Shown piece after piece: positions 18,655 through 26,072 of a stretch of 64,000 nucleotides of DNA (position 1 is its first letter; every line of letters begins with the position of its first letter). The stretch is taken from NCBI GenBank assembly GCA_934402375.1, contig CAKRUB010000007.1, forward strand, positions 38,330-102,329. The letters are read 5' to 3'. A program made the translations under genes and the position numbers. The stretch is from an uncultured Acetatifactor sp. Its GTDB lineage: Bacteria > Bacillota > Clostridia > Lachnospirales > Lachnospiraceae. The notes beneath the pieces were generated by a model. That model was not told the DNA's origin. It searched no databases and saw nothing but the letters and a program-made list of their open reading frames with translations.

Positions 18655-18939
18655 ATGGAAAAAACTGTAACACTTGAAGAGGCGTTAAATAGAATTGAGG
18701 AGTTGGAAAAAGAGAATGCAGAACTTCGAGAGGAATTGGAGTATTACAGAAATCGAAAATTGAGCGGACGGCAGAAACATAACGCCAAGTGGATGGCAAT
18801 TTATAATGATTTTATCATTGGATATGAGAGCGGTATGACAATGTCAGAAATTGCGAAGCGAAATCGTGTCAGTGAGAGGACAATCTATCGATATAAGGCT
18901 TATTATGACAAGATGAGGGAAGTAGGGGATAATGAGTAG
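18655..18939 (+). CDS. Small coiled-coil HTH protein
   Basis: A 94-residue protein. Residues 5-35 are a charged coiled coil (LEEALNRIEELEKENAELRE); residues 55-85 hold a resolvase/transposase-type helix-turn-helix (GMTMSEIAKRNRVSERTIYR). Proteins of this layout occur in phages and mobile elements as DNA-binding accessory or regulatory factors. The ribosome site is weak (AGAGGA, 11 bp upstream). Together with the following ORF6N gene it probably belongs to an acquired segment; base composition is A/T-rich. Its target is unknown. Confidence 0.65.
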   Translation: MEKTVTLEEALNRIEELEKENAELREELEYYRNRKLSGRQKHNAKWMAIYNDFIIGYESGMTMSEIAKRNRVSERTIYRYKAYYDKMREVGDNE

Positions 18940-19018
18940 ACCATTTTCGTGATGTTACGAAAATGATTGCATGGATTTTGCGGTGGACTTTTTGTAACAC
19001 AAAACAAGGAAGGAATTT

Positions 19019-20074
19019 ATGACAGAAGAGAAGAAAGAAAAAATTGCAGTAATTGAAATTTCAGAAGAGTACATGAAGGAACGGCTTTATGAATTCAGAG
19101 GGAAAAAGGTTATGCTGGATTCAGACTTGGCAGAAATTTATGGGTATGAGACCAAGAATTTTAAAAGGCAGGTCAAGAATAATATTACCAAATTTGAAGG
19201 CGATGATTTTATGTTTGAATTGAATGATGAAGAAGTGGAAAATCTTTCAAGGTGCAAAAATTTCACCTTGAATACGGGAAGAGGATCAAATATAAAATAC
19301 AAACCGTATGTGTTTACAGAGCAGGGAGTATATATGCTTATGACAGTTTTGCGCGGGGAGCTTGCAATTAAACAAAGCCGTGCACTTGTAAAGACCTTTA
19401 AGAAGATGAAAGATTACATTTTAGAAAATCGTGATTTAATAGGTCAGCGGGAAATACTTCAGTTAAGCGTGGAGACTGCTGATAACAGAACTGAAATTAG
19501 TAAAATCAATTCCGATATAATCTCTCTTGAAAAGCAGATTTCAGATGTTGTAGAAGGTCTGAAGGATGTGGTAACGAAATCTGAGTTGGCGGATATGATG
19601 AACAGTTTTGTTGCAGATGATGACGAGAAGTGGCTCATGTTTAATGCAAAATTCAGTAGTGCGGATGAAGCTTATGAGTCTATTTATATGCAGGCAAAGT
19701 CGTCCATATACGTCGTTGACAATTACATTGGATTAAGAACGCTGGTACACCTTAAGAATTCTCCGGCTGGAGTGGATATTATTTTATTCAGCGATAATAT
19801 TGGAAATAATAAACTTCATAACATAGAATTTACGGATTTCTGCAAGGAGTATCCAAACATAAAATTGTCAATGAAAAAGACTGGCGGCATATTTCATGAT
19901 CGGTTTATAGTGTTGGATTATGGAACGGCTGATGAGAGAGTTTTCCTGTGTGGTGCTTCTTCCAAGGATGCCGGGGCTAGAATAACAAGTATAGTTGAGG
20001 ACTATGGAACAGCAAAATACAACTCTGTTATTGCTGCATTGTTGAAAAATTCACCTTTAGTATTACCCAAATAG
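19019..20074 (+). CDS. ORF6N-domain protein with PLD-like C-terminal domain
   Basis: A 351-residue protein. Residues 20-130 are an ORF6N domain, a DNA-binding module of phage and mobile-element proteins (YEFRGKKVMLDSDLAEIYGY, YVFTEQGVYMLMTVL, KTFKKMKDYI). Residues 135-190 are a coiled-coil linker. Residues 210-351 resemble the phospholipase D-like fold often joined to such proteins (SSIYVVDNYIGLRTL, HDRFIVLD, FLCGASSKDAG). A full HxK motif is not seen; HDRF may take its place. ORF6N proteins are usually phage antirepressors or stress regulators, so a role in DNA recognition is likely, but the effector function is unknown. The ribosome site is AAGGAAGG. It stands between the HTH gene and the argS leader. 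Confidence 0.75.
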   Translation: MTEEKKEKIAVIEISEEYMKERLYEFRGKKVMLDSDLAEIYGYETKNFKRQVKNNITKFEGDDFMFELNDEEVENLSRCKNFTLNTGRGSNIKYKPYVFTEQGVYMLMTVLRGELAIKQSRALVKTFKKMKDYILENRDLIGQREILQLSVETADNRTEISKINSDIISLEKQISDVVEGLKDVVTKSELADMMNSFVADDDEKWLMFNAKFSSADEAYESIYMQAKSSIYVVDNYIGLRTLVHLKNSPAGVDIILFSDNIGNNKLHNIEFTDFCKEYPNIKLSMKKTGGIFHDRFIVLDYGTADERVFLCGASSKDAGARITSIVEDYGTAKYNSVIAALLKNSPLVLPK

Positions 20075-20153
20075 GAGTGTGGGATTATTGACGGTTGTTT
20101 TGAGGGGTAAATGGTCCGAAGAAAGCATACCGCTGCATATTTGAGGATTGTTC

Positions 20154-20182
20154 TTGACAATATACATAAATTACTGTAAACT
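20154..20182 (+). promoter_or_regulatory. Promoter of the argS leader transcript
   Basis: Perfect TTGACA (20154-20159), 17-bp spacer and TAAACT (20177-20182). Transcription would start near 20190, before the leader peptide. Confidence 0.75.
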
Positions 20183-20212
20183 TTGAGCATCTTTAGAGAG
20201 GAATTTTTTGTA

Positions 20213-20272
20213 ATGAAACATTTATTAATTAACAGTTTAAGACGCAGACAGAGAAGACATAAGTTCTTGTAG
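20213..20272 (+). CDS. Arginine-rich leader peptide of argS
   Basis: A 19-codon frame: MKHLLINSLRRRQRRHKFL then TAG. It has five Arg codons in six positions (AGA CGC AGA CAG AGA AGA). An AGAGAGG ribosome site lies 13-19 bp upstream. The end of the peptide gene overlaps arm 1 of an RNA hairpin, followed by an alternative hairpin and a terminator before argS. This is the layout of classical ribosome-mediated attenuation: slow translation at Arg codons, when Arg-tRNA is scarce, would favour read-through into argS. The sequence layout is seen directly; the mechanism is inferred by analogy with trp/his operon attenuators. Confidence 0.8.
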   Translation: MKHLLINSLRRRQRRHKFL

Positions 20273-20407
20273 TTATTGCAATTCGCATGGCTGCAAGAAC
20301 GTATGTCTTACTTGCCGTGCGGTGCTGTTAATTAGTATCATAAGCAGAACCGTATTTGATTTATCAGATGAGATAATCGGGTGCGGTTCTTTTTTTATTC
20401 TTTTTTA
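20254..20407 (+). promoter_or_regulatory. argS attenuator (competing hairpins and terminator)
   Basis: Arm 1 AAGACATAAGTTCTTG (20254-20269, inside the leader peptide gene) pairs with arm 2 CAAGAACGTATGTCTT (20294-20309) in 15 of 16 positions. CGGTGCTGTT (20320-20329) can pair with AGCAGAACCG (20343-20352) as an antiterminator, with one mismatch and one G-T pair. The terminator is AGAACCG (20346-20352) with CGGTTCT (20394-20400) plus inner GATTTATC/GATAATC pairing, then eight Ts. The same AGAACCG is used by both the antiterminator and the terminator, so they exclude each other. ATTAATTAACAG early in the leader can also pair with CTGTTAATTAGT. Confidence 0.75.
20346..20407 (+). terminator. Attenuator terminator before argS
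   Basis: AGAACCG/CGGTTCT outer stem with a long inner pairing, followed by TTTTTTTT. It ends 23 bp before the argS start codon. Confidence 0.85.
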
Positions 20408-20430
20408 AAACAAGAAGGGAGAGCAATAAA

Positions 20431-22131
20431 ATGAAAGAACAGATTAGTAAAGTTGTGGCAGGAGTAGTTGAAACCAAGGAATGGAAATCAATATTAGATT
20501 TAATTGAGGTTCCACCTGACAGCAAGATGGGAGATTATGCAATTCCGTGTTTTTTGTTTGCTAAATTAATGCACAAGAATCCTATAGTAATTGCTAATGA
20601 AATGAAAGAGACTTTGGAAAAATGTAAGGAAGAATTGGGTTTGGCCTCTATAGAAGCGGTTAATGGATATTGCAATTTGTTTGTGAAACGTGAAAAGTAT
20701 GTGGAAATTGTTATGAACACTCTGAAAAAAGATAATTCAGGTGTAGAACAAATCGGACAGAACAAGACTATATGTATTGATTATTCTTCTCCAAATATAG
20801 CTAAGAATTTTCATGTAGGGCATTTACGTACGACAATTATAGGAAACTCTTTGTATAAAATTTATGATAAGCTGGGATACAAAGTGATAAGGATGAATCA
20901 TTTGGGAGATTGGGGCACTCAGTTTGGTAAGCTTATTGTTGCTTATAAAAAGTGGAGTAGCAAGGAAACAGTTGAGAAAAAAGGAATTGATGAATTACTG
21001 AATATTTATGTGAAATTCAATAGTGAGGCCAAGAAAAATCCGGAACTAATGGACGAAGCACGAAAATGGTTTATAAAGATGGAGCAAGGTGATCCGGAAG
21101 CCTTGGCAATGTGGGAATGGTTCAAAGAAATCAGTATGGTAGAATTTGAACGGGTATATAATATGCTTGGAATTTCTTTTGATACTTATCTTGGTGAAAG
21201 CTATTATCGCAGTATGGTTCCTGCGTTAGTAAAGCTTCTGAAAGAGAAAGATTTATTAATAGAAAGTCAAGGGGCTAACGTGATTGACTTATCAGAGTAT
21301 GATATGCCTCCGTGCATGATTACGAAAAAGGATGGAGGATCAATTTATCATTCGCGAGATATATGTGCGATATTGTATCGTAAAGAGAACTATGATTTTG
21401 ATAAATGTTTATATGTAACAGGACTGGAACAGAATCTTCATTTTAAGCAGGTATTTAAGGCGATTGAACTAATGGGGTATGAGTGGTATACGGATCTGGT
21501 ACACGTTCCATACGGTCTTGTAAGTTTGGAAGGAGCAAAGCTATCTACACGAACCGGGAATATAATATATGCGGAGGACATATTGAAAGAAGCAGTTAAA
21601 CGAGCTGCGGAATCTATTGAAGAAAAGAATCCCAAGCTTGCTGACAAAGAAATAATTGCTAAGAAAGTAGGAATTGGAGCTGTAATATTCCACGACCTGT
21701 TTAACCAGCGTATTAAGAATGTAGATTTTTCATGGGATGATGTGTTAAGCTTTGAGGGAACTACAGGCCCTTATGTTCAATATACTTATGCTCGTGCTAA
21801 GAGCATATTACGAAAGAGCAATGTAGAAATTGAAAATCAAAGTATATGTTATGCTGCACTCACTGATGATATAACATTTGAATTAATTAAAGTTCTTTCT
21901 GGATATGAGGAAGCGGTTCAGAATGCGGCAGACCGTTATGAGCCGTCTATTGTCGCGCGATATATCATTTCGGTTGCATCTTCTTTTAATAAGTTTTATC
22001 ATGAATGTACAATACTTCGAGAAGAGGATGAGATGATAAAATTGGGAAGGTTGAGCCTTGTTAATTTGGTGCAGAAAATTATTAATGAAGCGTGTAACCT
22101 TCTTGGAATGGAATGCCCGGAAGAGATGTAG
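20431..22131 (+). CDS. argS: Arginyl-tRNA synthetase
   Basis: Charges tRNA-Arg (class Ia, 566 residues, typical bacterial length). It shows the N-terminal Add-1 domain, the ATP-binding HIGH-type motif as HVGH in SPNIAKNFHVGHLRTT, the NHLGDWGTQFGKL stretch, the arginine-site part TKKDGGSIYHSRDI, a KMSKS-region loop GAKLSTRTGN, and the alpha-helical DALR anticodon domain (ATSSFNKFYHEC-type signature in VASSFNKFYHECTIL). The ribosome site is AAGGGAGAG. The DNA is clearly more A/T-rich than the thrS or purine genes, which suggests it was acquired or belongs to a variable segment. Control is likely by the leader peptide/attenuator just upstream. A PLC-like gene follows after 27 bp. Confidence 0.96.
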   Translation: MKEQISKVVAGVVETKEWKSILDLIEVPPDSKMGDYAIPCFLFAKLMHKNPIVIANEMKETLEKCKEELGLASIEAVNGYCNLFVKREKYVEIVMNTLKKDNSGVEQIGQNKTICIDYSSPNIAKNFHVGHLRTTIIGNSLYKIYDKLGYKVIRMNHLGDWGTQFGKLIVAYKKWSSKETVEKKGIDELLNIYVKFNSEAKKNPELMDEARKWFIKMEQGDPEALAMWEWFKEISMVEFERVYNMLGISFDTYLGESYYRSMVPALVKLLKEKDLLIESQGANVIDLSEYDMPPCMITKKDGGSIYHSRDICAILYRKENYDFDKCLYVTGLEQNLHFKQVFKAIELMGYEWYTDLVHVPYGLVSLEGAKLSTRTGNIIYAEDILKEAVKRAAESIEEKNPKLADKEIIAKKVGIGAVIFHDLFNQRIKNVDFSWDDVLSFEGTTGPYVQYTYARAKSILRKSNVEIENQSICYAALTDDITFELIKVLSGYEEAVQNAADRYEPSIVARYIISVASSFNKFYHECTILREEDEMIKLGRLSLVNLVQKIINEACNLLGMECPEEM

Positions 22132-22158
22132 TTAATTGAAAGTACAGGAGAAAACACA

Positions 22159-22836
22159 ATGGCATCCAGCATTATTCATTATGCAATTACATGCGAAATT
22201 ATCAACAGAAGAAAGTTTAAGAATCCTGACCGTTTAAAACTCGGAGCTGTTCTTCCGGATGCGGGTTGCAATTATGGTAACAGCCATATGAAAATAACTG
22301 TTGCCGGAGGGCAGAAGAAAACATATGATTTTGGCGGTTACAGAAAACTGTTTGGGAAACTGATGAAGACAGACGATCTGTATCTGGGTTATTATCTTCA
22401 TCTTGTGCAGGATGTGATTTACCGACACTTTGTGTATGACAAATATCATTGGAATCCGATGATATCGGGAAATATAGAGAAGTTGCACAGGGATTATGAG
22501 ATCGGCAATGCCTATGTGATACAGAAGTATCAGTTACGGAATGAGCTTGTAATACCGCCGGATTTTGAAAAAGAAGCGCTGAACAAGTTATGTGCCTTTG
22601 ATCTGAAAAATCTGCGTGAACGCATGGATTCATACTTTCTGTCAGTCGAAGGCGGGGATCTATTTTTCTTTACGCGGGAAATGACAGACGAGTACATTAC
22701 AGAGGCAGTGGAATATTGTATGCGTGAATTGGAAGATCTGGGAAATGGAAAAGAAGGAATAGATGGTTATGTCTGTGCATGGGATAATGACCTTATTCTA
22801 AAACAGAAAGCGTCCGAATGGACATCAATACCATGA
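22159..22836 (+). CDS. Zn-dependent phospholipase C-like hydrolase
   Basis: A 225-residue cytosolic protein resembling the zinc-dependent phospholipase C (Zn_dep_PLPC) family. Possible metal ligands are His7 (MASSIIHYAIT), Asp33/Asp in KLGAVLPDAG, His in YYLHLVQDVIYRHF and several others (KYHW). There is no signal peptide, so a secreted phospholipase is unlikely; homologues of this intracellular group are mostly uncharacterised. It follows argS closely (27 bp; ribosome site ACAGGAGAA) and is probably co-transcribed with it under the attenuator. The functional link to argS, if any, is not evident. Confidence 0.6.
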   Translation: MASSIIHYAITCEIINRRKFKNPDRLKLGAVLPDAGCNYGNSHMKITVAGGQKKTYDFGGYRKLFGKLMKTDDLYLGYYLHLVQDVIYRHFVYDKYHWNPMISGNIEKLHRDYEIGNAYVIQKYQLRNELVIPPDFEKEALNKLCAFDLKNLRERMDSYFLSVEGGDLFFFTREMTDEYITEAVEYCMRELEDLGNGKEGIDGYVCAWDNDLILKQKASEWTSIP

Positions 22837-22935
22837 TTGAGAAGCAATCATGGTATAATATACATGCACGGTAGAGAAGCACAGACAAAAATTCAACGAG
22901 CGGCGAACCGGCGCAACAACTGCCAGTTCGCCGCT
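22831..22935 (+). repeat. Two intergenic inverted repeats after the PLC-like gene
   Basis: CCATGATTG-AGAAG-CAATCATGG (22831-22853) overlaps the end of the PLC-like gene; a TATAAT-like string follows instead of a T run. AGCGGCGAACCGGC (22899-22912) is nearly complementary to GCCAGTTCGCCGCT (22922-22935). The first could be a weak terminator; the second has no T tract. Their role is unknown. Confidence 0.45.
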
Positions 22936-23038
22936 GTCAGGCTATAAAAATTCTTCTACATATTACAACCGATTTCACAAAAACCGTACTTAAATAGTGA
23001 AAGCAGCTTTCAATGGAAATTACCAGGAGGAAAACTAT

Positions 23039-23458
23039 GTGGATGATAATAAGATCATAGAACTATATTGGGAACGGAAGGAAGACGCAATTAAGGAAAC
23101 TTCTCTGAAATACGGCGGGCTATGTACTCACATTGCCAGAAATATTCTTTCAAGCTATGAAGATAGCGAGGAATGCGTGAATGATACCTATTTTGCTTTA
23201 TGGAACGCGATTCCAAGCCAGAAACCAAGCATATTTTCTGCGTTTATTGGTCGGATTACAAGAAATCTGGCATTAAAAAAATATGAGTACATTTCTGCGT
23301 CAAAACGAAATCCTGTTGCAATTACAGCTTTTGAGGAATTGAGCGATTGTGTATCGGGAACGGATAATGTTGAATCTGAAGTCGAAAGCAGACAAATCGA
23401 AAACATGATCAGTACATTTCTTTGGCGGCAGGGAGAGAAAAAAGAAGTCTTGAAATAA
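23039..23458 (+). pseudogene. Truncated ECF-type sigma factor (region 4 missing)
   Basis: A 139-codon remnant of a sigma-70/ECF-like factor. Region 2 is present (IIELYWERKEDAIKETSLKY, then DSEECVNDTYFALWNAIP, FSAFIGRITRNLALKKYE), but the DNA-binding region 4 that should follow about residue 130 is lost. After ENMISTFLWRQG the frame runs into EKKEVLK and stops inside a 32-bp sequence that recurs at 25676. The GTG start at 23039 is preceded by AGGAGG. Intact relatives are about 175-190 residues and are normally followed by an anti-sigma gene, absent here. It is probably inactive as a sigma factor, possibly truncated by a deletion or insertion at the repeat. Confidence 0.75.
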
Positions 23459-23480
23459 AATGTTATAGATTTTGTGACAT
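23449..23480 (+). repeat. 32-bp direct repeat, copy 1
   Basis: The 32 bases differ at one position from 25676-25707 (core AATAAAATGTTATAGATTTT followed by GTGACAT). This copy overlaps the end of the truncated sigma factor gene; flanks diverge abruptly on both sides. Confidence 0.8.
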
Positions 23481-23524
23481 ATAGGAAGTATAATATAGAA
23501 AAAATAGCGAAAGGAGCTGATTTC

Positions 23525-23742
23525 CATATTAGTCGAGAAATCAGAAGCCAGTGGGTTTAAAAAGCTAAGTGAGGACGAGCTGGTAGAGGAGCTTTCCGAA
23601 TTAATCGAAAAAAGTAATATGGGGGCTACAAAATCAGCAAAAGCATATCTAAGAGCATGAGGGAAAAATATGCAGTTTAATGCTGAACTCTCAGAATTGG
23701 CAGAAAAGCAATATGATAATATCCTTTCCTATAAAGACTAGG
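23525..23742 (+). pseudogene. Decayed short frames, possible toxin-antitoxin remnant
   Basis: Between the truncated sigma factor and the HipA-like gene there are two short frames. About 23530-23660 reads VEKSEASGFKKLSEDELVEE and ends AKAYLRA, without a normal start. It is overlapped by ATG 23671-23742, MQFNAELSELAEKQYDNILS then YKD and a stop. The second resembles the first helices of a ParE/RelE-type toxin, cut short. Both look like remnants. I cannot exclude a small working antitoxin; confidence is low. Confidence 0.3.
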
Positions 23743-23786
23743 TATATCAGCCATAAATATATTGTAGTAGAAAGAAGGTGAGAAGC

Positions 23787-24893
23787 ATGGAGATACCTCG
23801 TGCCGATTGGCAGGAATATGAAATTATGCACGGCAAACAAAAGGTGGCGTCTGTTTGCAGAAATGGTATCTGTGATATCTACATGGAAGAAATGCTGCCA
23901 TACAATTTATATTTGGAGCAGGTCTCCGAAGAGGATATAGATGGCAGGATACAAAATCTGGATAATTTTTACCACTGGTGTGCTTCTCGCATACTGACGC
24001 TGGACAGAGAATTTGCCAAAGAGATTTTGAATAGTATCGGAGCGACACAATCGGCTACAGACAAAGAACGGGCGCAGATTGCTTTATCTTATCACTGTTT
24101 ATCTCTCATGGATATTTTTTGGACAAAAGAAAAAAATGAACAGCAAAACTTTTCGGAACTTAACTTGTTTGAAAATCATCTGGAGTCAGCCTTTGTGGAT
24201 GTTTCGCTCAGAGGCAGGCAGATGACCATACAGAACAGACACTTGATAGCAGATGATTTGGGAACACAGGGCTGCTATCCGAAGGCATGGATCAGAAAAC
24301 AGGATGGCTTCTGGCTGATGAAGGATGGTGGTTTGGAACCTGTGGAGCATGAACTTTTGGCAAGCAGGGTAGCAAGGTGTTTTCGAGTGAATCAGGTGGG
24401 GTATGAAGAATCCTTTTATGACGGGCAGAAGGTATCTGTCAGCAAAATCATCACTTCCCTGAGTCAAAGTATTGTTCCTATGGAATATTTTCAGGTTTAT
24501 GCAGCCAATCACGGGATAGACACCATGGAATATATTTCGCAGTTGGATGACTATTCCTATTATATGATGAATATCATAGATTACTTGGTCGGGAATACAG
24601 ACAGGCATTGGGGAAACTGGGGCTTGCTAGTGGACAATAGCACAAATCAGCCGATTCGACTTTATGACTTAATGGATTTCAACAAAACATTTCAGTCGTA
24701 TGATACGCTGGAAGGAGCAAATTGTCTGACGGTTCCTGCAAGGATGACCCAAAAGGAAGCTGCAATAGAAGCAGTGAAGGTAATCGGGTTAAACCAGATA
24801 CGGGAAGTAGACAGGAAATCGTTTACGGATGATGCAGCAGTGGCGATGTTTGAGAAAAGGCTGGCATTGTTAAAAGCACAGGACAAACGATGA
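23787..24893 (+). CDS. HipA-like kinase-fold protein
   Basis: A 368-residue protein whose C-terminal half carries the HipA-type kinase motifs: DYLVGNTDRHWGNWG (catalytic loop, N-x-D-R-H-x-G-N) and LYDLMDFNKTF (metal-binding DFN). The N-terminal half lacks the usual HipA N1 domain, and no HipB-type HTH antitoxin is next to it, so a classical HipBA pair is not present. Stand-alone HipA-like proteins of this type are common in Lachnospiraceae mobile regions and may act as protein kinases of unknown target. The ATG at 23787 follows AAGGTGAG; a GTG nine bases earlier is possible. It ends in a terminator facing the broken SpoIID-like gene. Confidence 0.75.
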   Translation: MEIPRADWQEYEIMHGKQKVASVCRNGICDIYMEEMLPYNLYLEQVSEEDIDGRIQNLDNFYHWCASRILTLDREFAKEILNSIGATQSATDKERAQIALSYHCLSLMDIFWTKEKNEQQNFSELNLFENHLESAFVDVSLRGRQMTIQNRHLIADDLGTQGCYPKAWIRKQDGFWLMKDGGLEPVEHELLASRVARCFRVNQVGYEESFYDGQKVSVSKIITSLSQSIVPMEYFQVYAANHGIDTMEYISQLDDYSYYMMNIIDYLVGNTDRHWGNWGLLVDNSTNQPIRLYDLMDFNKTFQSYDTLEGANCLTVPARMTQKEAAIEAVKVIGLNQIREVDRKSFTDDAAVAMFEKRLALLKAQDKR

Positions 24894-24909
24894 GCGGTGA
24901 AAGATAATG

Positions 24910-24942
24910 AAAGGGCATACGGGAAATCCGGATGCCCTTTTT
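24910..24942 (+). terminator. Terminator after the HipA-like gene
   Basis: AAAGGGCAT ... ATGCCCTTT with an inner CGG/CCG pair and a T run (24938-24942). Confidence 0.8.
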
Positions 24943-24954
24943 CAAGCGGCATAT

Positions 24955-25537
24955 TCAGCCAGGTTCGGCGATTCTTGACACGCCGACATAGATATCCGAA
25001 ATTTCATACCATGTAGCATAGTCGGTCACGCCTGTCTGGGGCAGATTGAAGATCCGCTGGAAAATGCGGACTGCCTCTGCTGTTGCGGGACCATAAATGC
25101 CGTCGGCTGTGAGAGTCGGTATCGCCGGATAGTTGCGGGCGATACGGTTCAGCTGGTTCTGAAGCTGTCTGACCTTGTCGCCGGAGGCACCGATGCCGAG
25201 ATCGTAGCCGGGCCACGAGGACGGCACGCCGGAGATGAGGTCGGCAGAGTTGATATACATATCATTTCCGAAATAATAGCGGATGATTTCGATGGCGGAA
25301 TAGCCCTCGTCACCCAGATACTTCGAGCCCCACTGGCTTAAACCGGAACAAGTGACTCTGTTTCCGTCGCAGTAGGAGGTGAAAATCGGCTGGCGCACAC
25401 CGGGGCGGGACAGATAGTTGGCAAAAATGGTATCGACGAGATAGTCGATGTTCTCGTAAATATTTCTGCCGTAGACCCATTTCTGGTCGTAGGCGGTCGA
25501 GGAGGTGATGGTAAAGTCGTAGCCCTGATTCCGGTAC
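24955..25537 (-). pseudogene. C-terminal fragment of a SpoIID-like/peptidoglycan-binding protein
   Basis: This is the 3' part of a gene whose 5' part lies at 30024-30760, also on the - strand. It encodes the end of a SpoIID-like region (GYDFTITSSTAYDQKWVYG, SYCDGNRVTCSGLSQWGSKY) and a C-terminal peptidoglycan-binding PG_binding_1 domain (VRQLQNQLNR, LTADGIYGPATAEAVRIFQR), ending YVGVSRIAEPG. The two parts share the 9-bp core GTACCGGAA. Joined at the core they give one in-frame gene of 437 codons including the stop, reading across as EWYRN-QGYDF. The fragment could start at a TTG at 25557 inside the element but has no ribosome site there, so I treat it as untranslated. The intact protein would act on cell-wall or spore-cortex peptidoglycan. 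Confidence 0.88.
25529..25537 (+). other. Left attachment core (attL)
   Basis: TTCCGGTAC, identical to 30024-30032. Host coding sequence lies to the left, element to the right. Confidence 0.75.
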
Positions 25538-25675
25538 AGCGAAGCAAATGGTTTCAAGTAAAGTCTGGGAGAAAAAAAGAGGTACTTCGGTAGGGAGATA
25601 GTGGTTTACCCGGAGCAGAGAAAGTATAGGACAAGCCGCAGTCTTACAAGGTTATGGGTTTCTATAACGAGTATA

Positions 25676-25707
25676 CTTGGAATAAAATGTTATAGATTTT
25701 GTGACAT
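25676..25707 (+). repeat. 32-bp direct repeat, copy 2
   Basis: Matches 23449-23480 in 31 of 32 bases. This copy lies inside the left end of the 4.5-kb element, in the roughly 350-bp gene-free stretch before the first lipoprotein. The frames that cross it are short and look accidental. Confidence 0.8.
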
Positions 25708-25757
25708 TCTTAATTCTTTCAGTTTGGTTGATAAAACCTTAATCACTGTGTTATCCT

Positions 25758-26072
25758 CCTACACTCATTGTCAAATGAGAAACAACGCATTGGGGGGCGG
25801 TGGGGAAATTTTTAAAAGTTGAAAGCGTACATAATAAGTAATATAATGGCCGGGGAATGAAAAAACGCTGAAGAAGAGGAATAAGATTATGAAAAGGAAG
25901 CAATTAGTGGCAGTAGGAATTTTGAGTATTTGTTTATTGGCTTGTGGCTGTGGGAGCAATACAACGATTACAGGGCAAGACGCAGAAGATACTGTAATTG
26001 TGCAGGAAGCAGAAAGGCAGGAGACAGAAACAGGAGAAGCGGAGACACAGGAAGCGGAGCCACAGGAAACAG
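25758..26072 (+). repeat. Duplicated promoter-signal peptide module, copy 1
   Basis: About 315 bp covering the palindrome CTCATT-gtca-AATGAG (25764-25779), the promoter, the ribosome site and the first 60 or so codons of lipoprotein A. It is similar along its length to 26649-26949. Confidence 0.8.
25819..25847 (+). promoter_or_regulatory. Promoter of lipoprotein A
   Basis: TTGAAA (25819-25824), 17-bp spacer, TATAAT (25842-25847). Conserved in the duplicated copy at 26709-26737. Confidence 0.75.

Noticed and set aside
25601..25822. 73-codon frame at the left end of the element
   Set aside because: Crosses the 32-bp repeat, has no ribosome site and no similarity that I recognise.
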